NCBI GenBank assembly: GCA_027494035.1 | Contig: JAOSJQ010000001.1 | Coordinates: forward strand, 248,001-312,000 | Source of the DNA: UTCFX2 sp002050125 | Lineage (GTDB): Bacteria > Chloroflexota > Anaerolineae > Anaerolineales > UBA4823 | Reading direction: 5' to 3' | DNA length: 64,000 bases | Part shown: piece after piece, positions 53,278-62,308 of the stretch | Layout: each line of letters opens with the position of its first letter | How positions within the stretch are numbered: the stretch's first letter is position 1 | The notes under the pieces: model-generated | Database searches by the model: none | Told to the model about the DNA's origin: nothing | Seen by the model: the letters and a program-made list of their open reading frames with translations, nothing else | Made by a program: the position numbers and the translations under genes

Positions 53278-54063
53278 TTACACACGCGCCATAAGCAGCG
53301 TCAGGATTTCCGGTTCGTCCTCGGTTACCGCGACGGTATGTTCGAAATGTGCAGTTAAAGAACCGTCGGCAGACGACACCGTCCATTGATCGTCGCCCAC
53401 GCGCGTCTTCTCCGTGCCCACCAGAACCATAGGCTCAATCGCGATGGTTAGCCCTGGGCGCAACTCGATCCCTCTTCCGGAGATGCCATAGTTCGGTACC
53501 TGGGGACCTTCGTGCATCGCCCTGCCAACTCCATGACCGGTATATTCGCGGGTGACGTAGAAACCGTGGTCTTCCACATATTTCTGGATTGCATACGACA
53601 CATCGCCGGTTCGATTGCCAACCCGCATCTTTTTAATCCCTTCGTACAGCGATTGCTCGGTCACCTCAAGCAGGCGCTGAGCTTCGGGCGAGATCTGACC
53701 TACTCCTGCCGTGAAAGCGGCGTCGCCAACAAAACCACCAAGCAGCGTGCCGCAATCAATCGAGATGATGTCCCCTTCGGCAAGTTTCCGCTTGGCTGGA
53801 ATGCCGTGCACCAGTTCCTGATTCACGCTGGCGCAGATCGTGCCAGGAAACGGATAAGGACCGGGATACCCTTTGAAAATCGGTTTGCCGCCATGCCGCC
53901 GGATCACCTCTTCGGCAGCGGCGTCCAGTTCGATCGTCATGACGCCGGGCTGGATCATCTCTCGCACGGCTTGCAGCGCCAATGCGTTGACATGACCCGC
54001 TTCGCGCATGAGCTGCAGCTCTTCTTTATTCTTGATAATAATTTGTCGATCCCAACCCATCAT
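53278..54063 (-). CDS. map: Methionine aminopeptidase, type I
   Basis: A 261-residue two-metal enzyme that removes N-terminal Met from nascent proteins. The five metal ligands lie in IDCGT, GDAAFT, YTGHGVG, AIEPM and HFEHTVAV. No N-terminal zinc finger is present. The start ATG overlaps or abuts the adk stop; a second ATG at 54060 is equally possible. It is followed by a promoter rather than by infA. Confidence 0.98.
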   Translation of the reverse strand: MMGWDRQIIIKNKEELQLMREAGHVNALALQAVREMIQPGVMTIELDAAAEEVIRRHGGKPIFKGYPGPYPFPGTICASVNQELVHGIPAKRKLAEGDIISIDCGTLLGGFVGDAAFTAGVGQISPEAQRLLEVTEQSLYEGIKKMRVGNRTGDVSYAIQKYVEDHGFYVTREYTGHGVGRAMHEGPQVPNYGISGRGIELRPGLTIAIEPMVLVGTEKTRVGDDQWTVSSADGSLTAHFEHTVAVTEDEPEILTLLMARV

Positions 54064-54738
54064 TCACGACACAACTTTCTGGCACGATACAACTTTCCGG
54101 AGCCCCGTTATTAGTTCTTCGCCTACACGTTCAATCGATTGCGCTCCATCAATTTCAATCAATTTCCCAGCTTTCTGGTAATAATCAATCAGAGGCATCG
54201 TCTGCTGGAAGTAGACTTTGATGCGATTCTTTACCGTCTCGGGTTTGTCGTCTTCGCGCTGACAAAGCTCCGAGCCGTCCAGATCGCAAACCCCGGGCTT
54301 TTGGGGCGGATGATACTTCTCGTGATAGACATGACCTTCAGCCCGACAGGTCCAACGCCCGGATAACCGCTCGATCAGAATCTCATCCGCAACTTTGATG
54401 TACGGCACAGCATCAACTTTTGCCTGCATTTCTTGCAGCATTGCCGTAAGCGCCTGCGCCTGAGCAAGGGTGCGCGGGAAGCCATCCAAAAGCGCGCCTT
54501 TTGCGCAATCGTCCTGTTCTAGGCGGTCGTGCACCATTGAGATCGTCACGTCATCCGGCACCAGTTCACCGCGATCTATAAATCCTTTTGCCAGCATCCC
54601 CAGCTTGGTTTCCCTTTTGAGGTTGTCCCTAAAAAGATCGCCGGAGGAGATGTGCGGTAAGCCAAACGTTTTCGATATGATTTGCGCCTGGGTACCCTTA
54701 CCAGCGCCCGGTGGTCCGAGCAGGACAATGTAGATCGG
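54064..54738 (-). CDS. adk: Adenylate kinase
   Basis: A 224-residue enzyme interconverting AMP, ATP and ADP. It has the P-loop LLGPPGAGKGTQA (near 6-18), the AMP-binding DGFPRTLAQAQAL and a long LID. The LID retains Cys in SGRWTCRAEGHVYH, CDLDGSELCQREDD, so zinc binding is plausible. ATG 54738 has AAAGGA 9 nt upstream and is preferred to the ATG at 54750 that abuts that site. The last residues KVVSCQKVVS come from an imperfect duplication. Confidence 0.96.
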   Translation of the reverse strand, partial: PIYIVLLGPPGAGKGTQAQIISKTFGLPHISSGDLFRDNLKRETKLGMLAKGFIDRGELVPDDVTISMVHDRLEQDDCAKGALLDGFPRTLAQAQALTAMLQEMQAKVDAVPYIKVADEILIERLSGRWTCRAEGHVYHEKYHPPQKPGVCDLDGSELCQREDDKPETVKNRIKVYFQQTMPLIDYYQKAGKLIEIDGAQSIERVGEELITGLRKVVSCQKVVS

Positions 54739-54754
54739 CATCTCGCCCATTCCT

Positions 54755-56096
54755 TTATCGAATCAACATCACATCATCGTAACCATGCAGTTTGAGCTCA
54801 GCTTGAATATTAAAGAACGTATCCCGAACCACACCGACCACGATCAGCAAACCGGCAGACGAAACCAGCAACAGGCTTTCACTTTGCTTTCCCAACGATG
54901 GAATAAGCAAGCTGAGCAGATAAGGCAAGATGGCGATGGTGCTCCAGGAAAAGCGCCCCGGGCAGCGTGATGCGGCTCAACACCCGGTTCAGATAGCGTT
55001 GAGTCGGCGCGCCGCGGCTGACGCCAGGAATCTGCGCGCCTACCCGCTTCAGATTTTCGCCATAGTTTTGCTGCTGGAATAGCACGTTAGTATAGAAGAA
55101 GGTAAAAGCCACAACGAGTAGAAAATAAGTGATCCAGTAGAAATCGCTTGTGCCGCCGAACATGCTCTGAACGGTGGTCGCAACGTTTCTCACCCACTCC
55201 GTCTGCGATTGCGCAAAGAAGCTCGCAATAATCGCTGGAAAAGTCAAGAGCGACTGAGCGAAGATCAAGGGAATCATCCCTGCCATATTGACCATGAGCG
55301 GGAGCGTGCCCTTTACCGGCATTGACATCCGGTTGCCAACCCGGCGGCCCGGATACATCACCGGTACATTCCGGCGACCTTGCTGAACGAACACGATGGC
55401 AAAGATGGTTAAGGTGGTGATTATGATGGTGAACACCAGGAAAAACCAACGATGCTGCTCATCCGCCATCAGTCTTCCGAAGTTGGCTGGAATGCGCGAA
55501 ACAATTCCGGCAAAAATGATCAACGAAAGGCCTTGATTGCGAATCCCAAACTCTGAAATGAGTTCACCCAGCCAGATGGCAAACAATGTGCCAGCCGTCA
55601 TACTCAATATGACCGAAAGCGAGTAAATGTAAGAACCCGGAGAGAAACCAAAGCCCGGAAGAATTGGCGCTCCACCAGTGAATTGCGAGAAAAGATTGAT
55701 CTGCCCAACTGCCTGAAGCGCAGCCATCGGCACAGCCAAAAGGAGCGTCCATTTCTCCATCCATTTGCGACCTTCGCGCGGGTCTTCTTCCATCTTCTTC
55801 TGCAGCGCCGGGATGATCGGAACAAGCAACTGGAGAATAATTTGGGCTGTAATAAAAGGATAAACGCCCATCGCCAGCACGGAGAAATTCGACACGGTCC
55901 CGCCCGAGAGCAGGTCAAGCAAGCTGAACAGCGTTCCGCCGCTGCTTGAAAAGATCTGTTGGATCGCAGCCCGGTCGACCCCTGGAACAGGAACGTGCGC
56001 GGCAAAGCGGTAGATCATCAAGATTCCAAGCGTGACCAGCAGCTTGCGCCGGATATCAGGAGCCGACCAAAGATAGCGCAGTGGAGTTCGTTTCAT
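54755..56096 (-). CDS. secY: Protein translocase subunit SecY (single-base frameshift near the C-terminus)
   Basis: The channel-forming subunit of the Sec translocon, with ten membrane helices. The first 390 residues are normal (RYFAAHVPVPG-like start, GAQIPGVSRGAPTQRYLNRV, SRITLPGALFL). The frame as read then turns into an unlike tail and stops at 54879. The +1 frame continues with the canonical last two helices (STIAILPYLLSLLIPSLG, then LLLVSSAGLLIVVGVVRDT) to a TAA at 54757-54755. One extra G in GG at 54944-54945 explains it; corrected length is about 446 residues. Confidence 0.93.
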
Positions 56097-56120
56097 CAGG
56101 GTTATTCTCTCAGCCGGGAT

Positions 56121-56573
56121 TTATTCAATCAACTCGACATTTCCGCCGGCAGCCTCGATTTTCGTTCGAGCGCCGGCAGTCACACGATGGACGCGAATCT
56201 TTAGCGCGACGCCAATCTCGCCACGACCAAGCACAACCACCGGATTGCGTGGATCGCGCAACAGACGCTTTTCAGTCAGAGATTCGGGATTAACTTCGCT
56301 CTCTGCCGGAAAATCTGCCAGTTGATCCAGATTGACTTCGTTGTACTCCACGCGATTGAACGGCGTGAATCCCTTGCCGCGAACGAATGGCAAGCGTCTG
56401 AAGAATGGAAGGTTGCCGCCCTGGTGGTACAAGCGTGTACTGCCGCCGGAGCGAGCGCCTTGCCCTTTTGTACCCCGACCGGAAGTCTTTCCTTGCCCAG
56501 CCGAGATGCCACGTCCTACTCGCTGGCGCTTTTTCTTGGAGCCTTCTTGCGGTTTCAGATCGTGCAGTTTCAT
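56121..56573 (-). CDS. rplO: Ribosomal protein L15
   Basis: A 150-residue 50S protein. The Gly- and Lys-rich N-terminal arm (KKKRQRVGRGISAGQGKTSG) and GQGARSGGSTRLYHQGGNLP are typical, followed by a globular domain ending in GARTKIEAAGGNVELI. It lies upstream of secY as in the spc operon. Confidence 0.98.
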   Translation of the reverse strand: MKLHDLKPQEGSKKKRQRVGRGISAGQGKTSGRGTKGQGARSGGSTRLYHQGGNLPFFRRLPFVRGKGFTPFNRVEYNEVNLDQLADFPAESEVNPESLTEKRLLRDPRNPVVVLGRGEIGVALKIRVHRVTAGARTKIEAAGGNVELIE

Positions 56574-56574
56574 G

Positions 56575-56808
56575 TTATTTCCTAGCTTCCGTCACATCAA
56601 CGACCTCAACCAGGTGGTTGACTTTAGCCAGCATGCCTCGCAGGGTCGGAGAATCCACATGTTCGACAGTCTGGTGCATTCGGTGCAAGCCCAGCGCCCG
56701 TACCGTCGCTTTATGGCGCACAGAATATCCAATTGGGCTCTTCACCAGGGTGATCTGAACCCTTTTTGGCTGTTCTTGGTTGCTTTTAGAAGAACTGGTC
56801 CTAGGCAT
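56575..56808 (-). CDS. rpmD: Ribosomal protein L30
   Basis: A 77-residue 50S protein; QITLVKSPIGYSVRHKATVR and ALGLHRMHQTVEH are the L30 core. About 15 extra polar residues precede it. It overlaps the rpsE 3' end by 8 nt. Confidence 0.97.
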   Translation of the reverse strand: MPRTSSSKSNQEQPKRVQITLVKSPIGYSVRHKATVRALGLHRMHQTVEHVDSPTLRGMLAKVNHLVEVVDVTEARK

Positions 56809-57334
56809 TTTTCTTGCGCTCCCAGAAGGGTAAGAGCTCTTTGACCGGCTTTCCGCGGCGCACCGCTTCCTCTTCAGGAGACTTCAATTGCTCCAGCGCA
56901 GCCATAGTCGCTTCAACAACATTGAGGATGTTGTTGCTTCCGAGGGATTTCGTCAGAATATCCGAGATCCCAGCCGCTTCCAAAACGGCGCGCACGCCGC
57001 CGCCGGCGATCACGCCCGTCCCCGCCGAAGCAGGTTTGAGCAAAACGCGTGCGCCGCTCACCCGCCCAATTACTTCATGAGGGATCGTGGTCTTAAACAC
57101 TGCCACTTTGCGCATGCTCTTGCGCGCCCGCTCTGAAGCTTTGCGCATGGCGTCTGGCACCGCGTTGGCTTTTCCAATCCCAACGCCAACGCGGCCGCGA
57201 TTATCACCAACCACAATCGTAACGCGGAATGAGAACCGGCGTCCGCCTTTCACAACTTTGGCTACCCGCGCAATGTCTACGACCCGCTCGTCTAATTCCT
57301 GTTGGGAAAAATCACTGAATTCAAAGTCTGACAT
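56801..57334 (-). CDS. rpsE: Ribosomal protein S5
   Basis: A 177-residue 30S protein important for decoding fidelity. The N-terminal dsRNA-binding fold has VVKGGRRFSFRVTIVVGDNR and GIGKANAVPDAMRKASERAR; the C-terminal half has GTGVIAGGGVRAVLEAAGIS. It lies 56 nt after rplR. Confidence 0.98.
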   Translation of the reverse strand: MSDFEFSDFSQQELDERVVDIARVAKVVKGGRRFSFRVTIVVGDNRGRVGVGIGKANAVPDAMRKASERARKSMRKVAVFKTTIPHEVIGRVSGARVLLKPASAGTGVIAGGGVRAVLEAAGISDILTKSLGSNNILNVVEATMAALEQLKSPEEEAVRRGKPVKELLPFWERKKNA

Positions 57335-57390
57335 AACTATCTCCTTGTAGAAGTTGGCGAATAATTACTCTTCATGCCGCACATCTTCCA

Positions 57391-57762
57391 CTAGAACTCG
57401 AGCCCGCCTTCTCGGGCTGCATCAGCCAAAGCCCTGACCCGTCCGATATAACTAAACCCGCCCCGGTCGAACACCACCTGGCTGATGCCTTTGGCTTTGG
57501 CGCGTTCGGCAACGGTTTTTCCCACCAGGCGCGCTTGTTCGGTTTTATTCTTACCGTCCGTCTTGGCGCGCAACTCGCGATCGATCGATGAGGCGGAAAC
57601 CAATGTATTACCTGCCTGGTCATCGATCACCTGGGCGTAGATTTCTCCCATGCTGCGAAATACACACAGCCGCGGACGCTCGGGCGTGCCATGCACTTTC
57701 TTGCGCACGCGCCCATGCCGGCGAATCCGGGCTTCAGTACGAGATTTATTTGCTGCCATCAT
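57391..57762 (-). CDS. rplR: Ribosomal protein L18
   Basis: A 123-residue 5S rRNA-binding protein. RRHGRVRKKVHGTPERPRLC and VFDRGGFSYIGRVRALADAA are diagnostic. The ATG overlaps the rplF stop as TAATG; a second ATG follows directly. Confidence 0.98.
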   Translation of the reverse strand: MMAANKSRTEARIRRHGRVRKKVHGTPERPRLCVFRSMGEIYAQVIDDQAGNTLVSASSIDRELRAKTDGKNKTEQARLVGKTVAERAKAKGISQVVFDRGGFSYIGRVRALADAAREGGLEF

Positions 57763-58304
57763 TACACCTTACCAGCTTTACCTGCCTTGCGGCGGATCTT
57801 TTCTTCCAAATACTTAATACCTTTGCCCTGATAGGGTTCCGGCGGACGTACTTTACGAATATCCGCACAGATCTGTCCGACGAGCTCTTTATCATAACCC
57901 AAGACTTTGATCTGACGGGTTTTCGCTTCCGTTTCGAATGAGATGCCTGCAGGAGGTTCCATCACAACCGGGTGTGAATAACCCACATATAGCACGAGGT
58001 TCTTACCGTCTATTTCAGCGTGGTAACCCACGCCATTAACCTCCAGGATTCGCTCGAACCCCGAGCTGACGCCAACCACCATGTTGTTGATCAAAGCGCG
58101 CGTCATGCCGTGCAGTGAACGATCTTCCCGTCCATCTGTGGCGCGCTTGACTTCAAGAACGCCATCGTCCAGCGAAATTTTCATGGAAGGGGGGAATGTC
58201 CGCTGCATCTCGCCTTTCGGACCTTTCACCCGAACCGAGGCGCCTTGGATCTCCACTTCGACGTTTTTCGGCACGACAATGGGCATACGACCAATTCTAG
58301 ACAC
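57762..58304 (-). CDS. rplF: Ribosomal protein L6
   Basis: A 180-residue 50S protein with two related domains: SRIGRMPIVVPKNVEVEIQG and the C-terminal YDKELVGQICADIRKVRPPE with EPYQGKGIKY. GTG 58304 was chosen because AAGGAGGT sits 4 nt upstream; a start at 58349 would overlap rpsH. Confidence 0.98.
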   Translation of the reverse strand: MSRIGRMPIVVPKNVEVEIQGASVRVKGPKGEMQRTFPPSMKISLDDGVLEVKRATDGREDRSLHGMTRALINNMVVGVSSGFERILEVNGVGYHAEIDGKNLVLYVGYSHPVVMEPPAGISFETEAKTRQIKVLGYDKELVGQICADIRKVRPPEPYQGKGIKYLEEKIRRKAGKAGKV

Positions 58305-58314
58305 CGGTACCTCC

Positions 58315-58728
58315 TTACCAGACCTTACACAGGACTTCACCGCCAACACCGAGCTGGCGGGCGCGCTGACCGGTCATTACACCCTTGGATGTGGATATAA
58401 TCGAAATGCCCATGCCAGACAGCACATACGGAATTTCCTGCTTTCCGGAGTATATTCGCCGCCCAGGACGGCTGACGCGCTCAAGTCCGGTGATGACCGG
58501 TTGACGTTCTCTTCGCTCGCCAACATATTTGAGCTGGATACGCAAAATCTTTGATCCGCTGACTTTGCCATCCACAAGATCAAAGTCGCTGATGTATCCT
58601 TCCTCTTGCATGATGCGGGCAATTTCTGCCTTGATCTTGGAGCTAGGCATTGCTACATTTGGATGACCAGAGATGATCGCATTTCGGATGCGGGTCAACA
58701 TATCGCTGATCGGATCTGTCACATTCAT
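58315..58728 (-). CDS. rpsH: Ribosomal protein S8
   Basis: A 137-residue 30S central-domain protein. DPISDMLTRIRNAIISGHPN opens it and SRPGRRIYSGKQEIPYVLSG with GISIISTSKGVMT closes it. In some bacteria S8 represses the spc operon; no binding site was identified here. Confidence 0.98.
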   Translation of the reverse strand: MNVTDPISDMLTRIRNAIISGHPNVAMPSSKIKAEIARIMQEEGYISDFDLVDGKVSGSKILRIQLKYVGERRERQPVITGLERVSRPGRRIYSGKQEIPYVLSGMGISIISTSKGVMTGQRARQLGVGGEVLCKVW

Positions 58729-58747
58729 CTATACACCCTCCACCCAA

Positions 58748-58930
58748 TTACCAGGAAGACTTCGTAATACCTGGGATTCTGCCTTGTAATGCCAGTTCAC
58801 GCAGACAAATCCGGCACAACCCGAACCTGCGGTAATATCCACGCGGCCGCCCGCACACCTTGCAGCGATTGCGAACACGGGTTGGGTATTTTCGCCTTGT
58901 CTCCCGGATAATGATGCTTTTCTTTGCCAT
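58748..58930 (-). CDS. rpsN: Ribosomal protein S14, zinc-binding short form
   Basis: A 60-residue 30S protein of the zinc-dependent type. The two zinc pairs are CKVCGRPRGYYRRFGLCRIC, residues 23-26 and 39-42 approximately. It lies between rplE and rpsH, 3 nt after the rplE stop. Confidence 0.98.
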   Translation of the reverse strand: MAKKSIIIRETRRKYPTRVRNRCKVCGRPRGYYRRFGLCRICLRELALQGRIPGITKSSW

Positions 58931-58933
58931 TGG

Positions 58934-59482
58934 TTAACCTTCTTTCTTGAACGGCATGCCGAGCAGCTGCAACAATTGCCGACCATGATCGTCATTCCTG
59001 GCGGTGGTGGTGATGGTCACCTCCAGCCCGCGCAATTTGTCGATCTTGTCATATTCGATCTCAGGAAAAACGAGCTGCTCGCGCAATCCCAGGGTGTAGT
59101 TACCCCGCCCATCAAACGAATTGGGCGATACGCCGCGAAAGTCGCGCACTCTTGGGAGCGCAATATTCATCAAGCGATCGAGGAACGACCACATCCGTTC
59201 GCCGCGCAGCGTGACCTTTGCGCCAATCGCGCGCCCCTCGCGCAGTTTGAAGTTCGCAATGCTTTGGCGCGCCTTGGTCACAACCGGTTTTTGTCCGGTG
59301 ATCAGGTTCAAGTCGCCCACCGCGGCGTCCAATGCTTTCGCATTTTCTAACGCCTCGCCCAAACCGATATTAATCACAACCTTCTGTACGCGCGGAACCT
59401 GCAGTTTGTTCGTAATACTCAGCGACTTCATCAGCGCGGGTACAACTTCTTCTTGATAGCGGTCTTTTAATACATGGCTCAT
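58934..59482 (-). CDS. rplE: Ribosomal protein L5
   Basis: A 182-residue 5S rRNA-binding protein that contacts the P-site tRNA. VQKVVINIGLGEALENAKAL, TGQKPVVTKARQSIANFKLR and the C-terminal FPEIEYDKIDKLRGLEVTIT are characteristic. ATG 59482 (MSHVLKDRY) is preferred; a start at 59551 would run into rplX. Confidence 0.98.
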   Translation of the reverse strand: MSHVLKDRYQEEVVPALMKSLSITNKLQVPRVQKVVINIGLGEALENAKALDAAVGDLNLITGQKPVVTKARQSIANFKLREGRAIGAKVTLRGERMWSFLDRLMNIALPRVRDFRGVSPNSFDGRGNYTLGLREQLVFPEIEYDKIDKLRGLEVTITTTARNDDHGRQLLQLLGMPFKKEG

Positions 59483-59504
59483 AATCGTGCTCCAAATCTG
59501 CCCA

Positions 59505-59834
59505 TTAATCGAATTGCGCCTTGCATTTTTTGCAGACTCTCTGTAAGCCATCTTCGCTGCGATGCAAGCCTACCCGGGTGGGTTCGCCACATGTGGGACA
59601 AATCAACATTACATTCGAGATAGAGATCGGTCCCTCAAACTCGATGATCCCTGGATGGATCGAGCGCCCCTGGGCTTGGGTCTCCCGCTGGTGTTTTTTG
59701 CGCATATTAATGCCCTGCACCACCACACGGCTATCCTCCGGCAAGACTTTGATCACTTCGCCCCGCTTGCCTTTATCCTGCAGTTTTCCGCTGATGATCT
59801 CTACGGTATCACCTTTACGTATTTTTACTTTCAC
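59505..59834 (-). CDS. rplX: Ribosomal protein L24
   Basis: A 109-residue early assembly protein of the 50S subunit. The KOW domain begins KIRKGDTVEIISGKLQDKGK; the C-terminal part has two Cys pairs (CPTCGEPTR and CKKC) that could bind zinc. The start is GTG with GGAGC upstream. Confidence 0.97.
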   Translation of the reverse strand: MKVKIRKGDTVEIISGKLQDKGKRGEVIKVLPEDSRVVVQGINMRKKHQRETQAQGRSIHPGIIEFEGPISISNVMLICPTCGEPTRVGLHRSEDGLQRVCKKCKAQFD

Positions 59835-59873
59835 GGCTCTTGCTCCTACGTTTTCTACGCTCCAACACCAGCC

Positions 59874-60245
59874 TTAGAGGACCTCGGGAGCCAGCGAAAC
59901 AATTTTCATAAACCCCTTCTCGCGCAGTTCACGCGCGACTGGGCCGAAAATCCGCGTCCCTTTGGGGTTTTTCCCGTCGGTATCTAAAATCACAGCCGCG
60001 TTGTCATCAAATCTGATGGTGGATCCGTCCTCACGGCGCCATTCTTTGGCGCAGCGAACGATCACAGCCTTGACGATATCGCTCTTTTTCACCGATCCGG
60101 TCGGTGTGGCAGATTTAACTGCCGCGACAACCACATCGCCGATCCGACCGTAACGACGCGTCGATCCGCCCATGACGTGGATCACCAGGAGTTCACGCGC
60201 TCCGGTGTTGTCGGCGACTTTGATGCGTGATTCGTGTTGGATCAT
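59874..60245 (-). CDS. rplN: Ribosomal protein L14
   Basis: A 123-residue 50S protein at the subunit interface. ESRIKVADNTGARELLVIHV at the start and RIFGPVARELREKGFMKIVS at the end are canonical. It overlaps rpsQ by 4 nt (ATGA). Confidence 0.98.
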   Translation of the reverse strand: MIQHESRIKVADNTGARELLVIHVMGGSTRRYGRIGDVVVAAVKSATPTGSVKKSDIVKAVIVRCAKEWRREDGSTIRFDDNAAVILDTDGKNPKGTRIFGPVARELREKGFMKIVSLAPEVL

Positions 60246-60538
60246 TGCTGTTCCTCCACGATTTCGAGCGTCTCAATGATTGGCTCGGCGGCGGCAATGT
60301 CGCGCCGCAAGATCGCCTCGACTGCCCAATGTTTGTGACGTGAATACGGTCGACTTTCGACAATCTGCACGCGATCGCCTATCTGGCATCCCAATTCATC
60401 GTGCGCCATCACGCGCCGGCGTGAATGAATAACCTTCTTATATAGTGGATGGCGAAAAGTCCGGCTGATTTCGACCACAACCGTCTTCTGCATCTTGTCG
60501 CTTGTGACCACGCCAACCATCCGACGGCGTGCGTTCAT
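60242..60538 (-). CDS. rpsQ: Ribosomal protein S17
   Basis: A 98-residue primary 16S rRNA-binding protein. RRRMVGVVTSDKMQKTVVVE and GCQIGDRVQIVESRPYSRHK are the OB-fold signatures. It overlaps rpmC and rplN by 4 nt each. Confidence 0.98.
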   Translation of the reverse strand: MNARRRMVGVVTSDKMQKTVVVEISRTFRHPLYKKVIHSRRRVMAHDELGCQIGDRVQIVESRPYSRHKHWAVEAILRRDIAAAEPIIETLEIVEEQQ

Positions 60539-60753
60539 TTTTCACCTCCAGCCACATTTAATTCGCGCTCATGGATGATGGTCATCAGCCGGGCAATGTG
60601 TCGGCGGGTTTGCTGAAATCGGGTGTGATCCGTCAGTTCGCCAGTCGCCTGTTGAAACCGCAGATTCATCAACTCCTCACGCGCATCATTCAAGTTTCGC
60701 ATCAATTCATCGGTGGATAATTCGTGCAACTTCTTCGTCTTGGCGCTCATCAT
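60535..60753 (-). CDS. rpmC: Ribosomal protein L29
   Basis: A 72-residue helical 50S protein near the exit tunnel. LHELSTDELMRNLNDAREEL and MNLRFQQATGEL are typical. It overlaps rplP and rpsQ by 4 nt. Confidence 0.98.
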   Translation of the reverse strand: MMSAKTKKLHELSTDELMRNLNDAREELMNLRFQQATGELTDHTRFQQTRRHIARLMTIIHERELNVAGGEK

Positions 60754-61178
60754 TCGCCTCCAACCACATCATGGCGACCGACAATCTTGGTCCGGATCGA
60801 AAATTTATATTGAGCCAAACGCAGAGCTTCCCTGGCAACCTCATCGGGAATGCCTCCACCGATCTCGAACATAATTCTTCCAGGTTTCACCACCGCCACC
60901 CAGAATTCAACGTTACCCTTGCCTTTTCCCATGCGGGTCTCGGCGGGTTTATGAGTGACCGGCTTGTCTGGGAAGATGCGGATCCAGAGTTTGCCGCGCC
61001 TTCGCATGGCGCGGACGATGGCGCGTCGCGCCGCCTCAATCTGGCGCGCAGAAACCCATCCGGGTTCGAGGGCTTTGAGACCCAGATCTCCAAAGACGAC
61101 ATCCGCGCCCCGGTAGGCTTTCCCTTTCATTCGACCGCGCATCTGCTTGCGCCACTTTACACGCTTTGGCATTAACAT
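60750..61178 (-). CDS. rplP: Ribosomal protein L16
   Basis: A 142-residue 50S protein near the A site. MLMPKRVKWRKQMRGRMKGK, RRRGKLWIRIFPDKPVTHKP and ETRMGKGKGNVEFWVAVVKP are diagnostic. An 89-nt spacer with an imperfect hairpin separates it from rpsC. Confidence 0.98.
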   Translation of the reverse strand: MLMPKRVKWRKQMRGRMKGKAYRGADVVFGDLGLKALEPGWVSARQIEAARRAIVRAMRRRGKLWIRIFPDKPVTHKPAETRMGKGKGNVEFWVAVVKPGRIMFEIGGGIPDEVAREALRLAQYKFSIRTKIVGRHDVVGGE

Positions 61179-61267
61179 AATAATTACCTCACTTCTTCAG
61201 GTCGCCGCTGCCCGCTCGCTGGTGTAAGATCGTTCTTCTGCCAGCGCCGAGCGGTTGTCTGCCTGTG

Positions 61268-61945
61268 TTATTCACTCACATAGACGCCCTCAGTCGATTC
61301 GAGCTTTTCTTCGACTTCAGGAAGCTTTTCACCGTTATAAATCCAGACTTTGACGCCAATTCGACCGTAAGTGGTCAGCGCTTCAGCCTTGGAAAAGTCG
61401 ATATCGGCGCGCAGCGTCTGGCGCGGCACGCGTCCTTCACGCATATTGACGGTGCGCGCCATTTCAGCCCCGCTCAGGCGACCAGAGACCTCTATACGGA
61501 TGCCTTCTCCGCCCTGACGGGAGGCTTGCTGCAACGCGCGTTTCATGGCGCGCTGGTAGCTGATCCGGCGCTCCAGTTGTTCAGCGATGTTCTGCGCTAC
61601 TAAGAAAGCGTCCAGGTCCGGCGATTTGATCTCTTTAATCTCCAGATCGATTTTCTTCCCAACTGCAGCTTCCAGGCTTTGGCGAATTTTCTTTACGTTC
61701 TCGCCTTTGCGACCGATCAAAATGCCCGGTTTTGCGGTGTGAACAATCACTTTCACTTTGCCCGGGAATCTCTCGATCTCCACCCGCGAAACGCCGGCGC
61801 GTGGAGATTGTTCGCGCACCAGATCGCGCAGATGGAAATCCTGGTGAAGGTTATTCACATAATCATTTCCTTCAGCAAACCAGCGACCTTCCCAGGTTTT
61901 GTTGATCTTCAATCGAAAACCGATCGGATGGACTTTACGACCCAT
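61268..61945 (-). CDS. rpsC: Ribosomal protein S3
   Basis: A 225-residue mRNA-entry protein with a KH domain (KPGILIGRKGENVKKIRQSL) and a C-terminal S3 domain (GRIGVKVWIYNGEKLPEVEE). After the TGA the same frame stays open for 24 codons to another TGA just before the rplP ribosome-binding site, which is odd for a spacer. Confidence 0.98.
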   Translation of the reverse strand: MGRKVHPIGFRLKINKTWEGRWFAEGNDYVNNLHQDFHLRDLVREQSPRAGVSRVEIERFPGKVKVIVHTAKPGILIGRKGENVKKIRQSLEAAVGKKIDLEIKEIKSPDLDAFLVAQNIAEQLERRISYQRAMKRALQQASRQGGEGIRIEVSGRLSGAEMARTVNMREGRVPRQTLRADIDFSKAEALTTYGRIGVKVWIYNGEKLPEVEEKLESTEGVYVSE

Positions 61946-61954
61946 AGTAGCTCC

Positions 61955-62308
61955 TTAATCTTCTCGCTCGCGCAGGACCACGGTGATGTGCGAAGAGCGC
62001 CTCAACCAGGGTTTGAACCGCCCGCGGGCGCCAAACCGACGCCATTTTCGAGTGGGCGCTTCATCTGCAACAATTTTATGGATATACAACTCGTCCCGAC
62101 TCACGCCGAAGTTCTCCTCGCCGTTTGCCATGGCAGAGGCGACGACTTTCGACAGGGGTTCAGCGCCGTAATTGGGCACAAATTTCAACAAGGTCAAGGC
62201 TTCAACCACATCCTTGCCGCGCACCAGATCCGCAACCAGGCGGACCTTTTGCGCAGAAATCGGGATGAAACGAACCTGGGCAAAAATATCGGTAGCCATC
62301 GCGCTCAT
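61955..62308 (-). CDS. rplV: Ribosomal protein L22
   Basis: A 117-residue 50S tunnel protein. RFIPISAQKVRLVADLVRGK and the beta-hairpin segment (WRRFGARGRFKPWLRRSSHI) are conserved. The start overlaps rpsS as ATGA. Confidence 0.98.
   Translation of the reverse strand: MSAMATDIFAQVRFIPISAQKVRLVADLVRGKDVVEALTLLKFVPNYGAEPLSKVVASAMANGEENFGVSRDELYIHKIVADEAPTRKWRRFGARGRFKPWLRRSSHITVVLRERED

Noticed and set aside
53192..53386. A 64-codon minus-strand frame between map and rpmJ as infA
   Set aside because: The translation does not resemble IF1 and most of the frame lies inside map in another phase.
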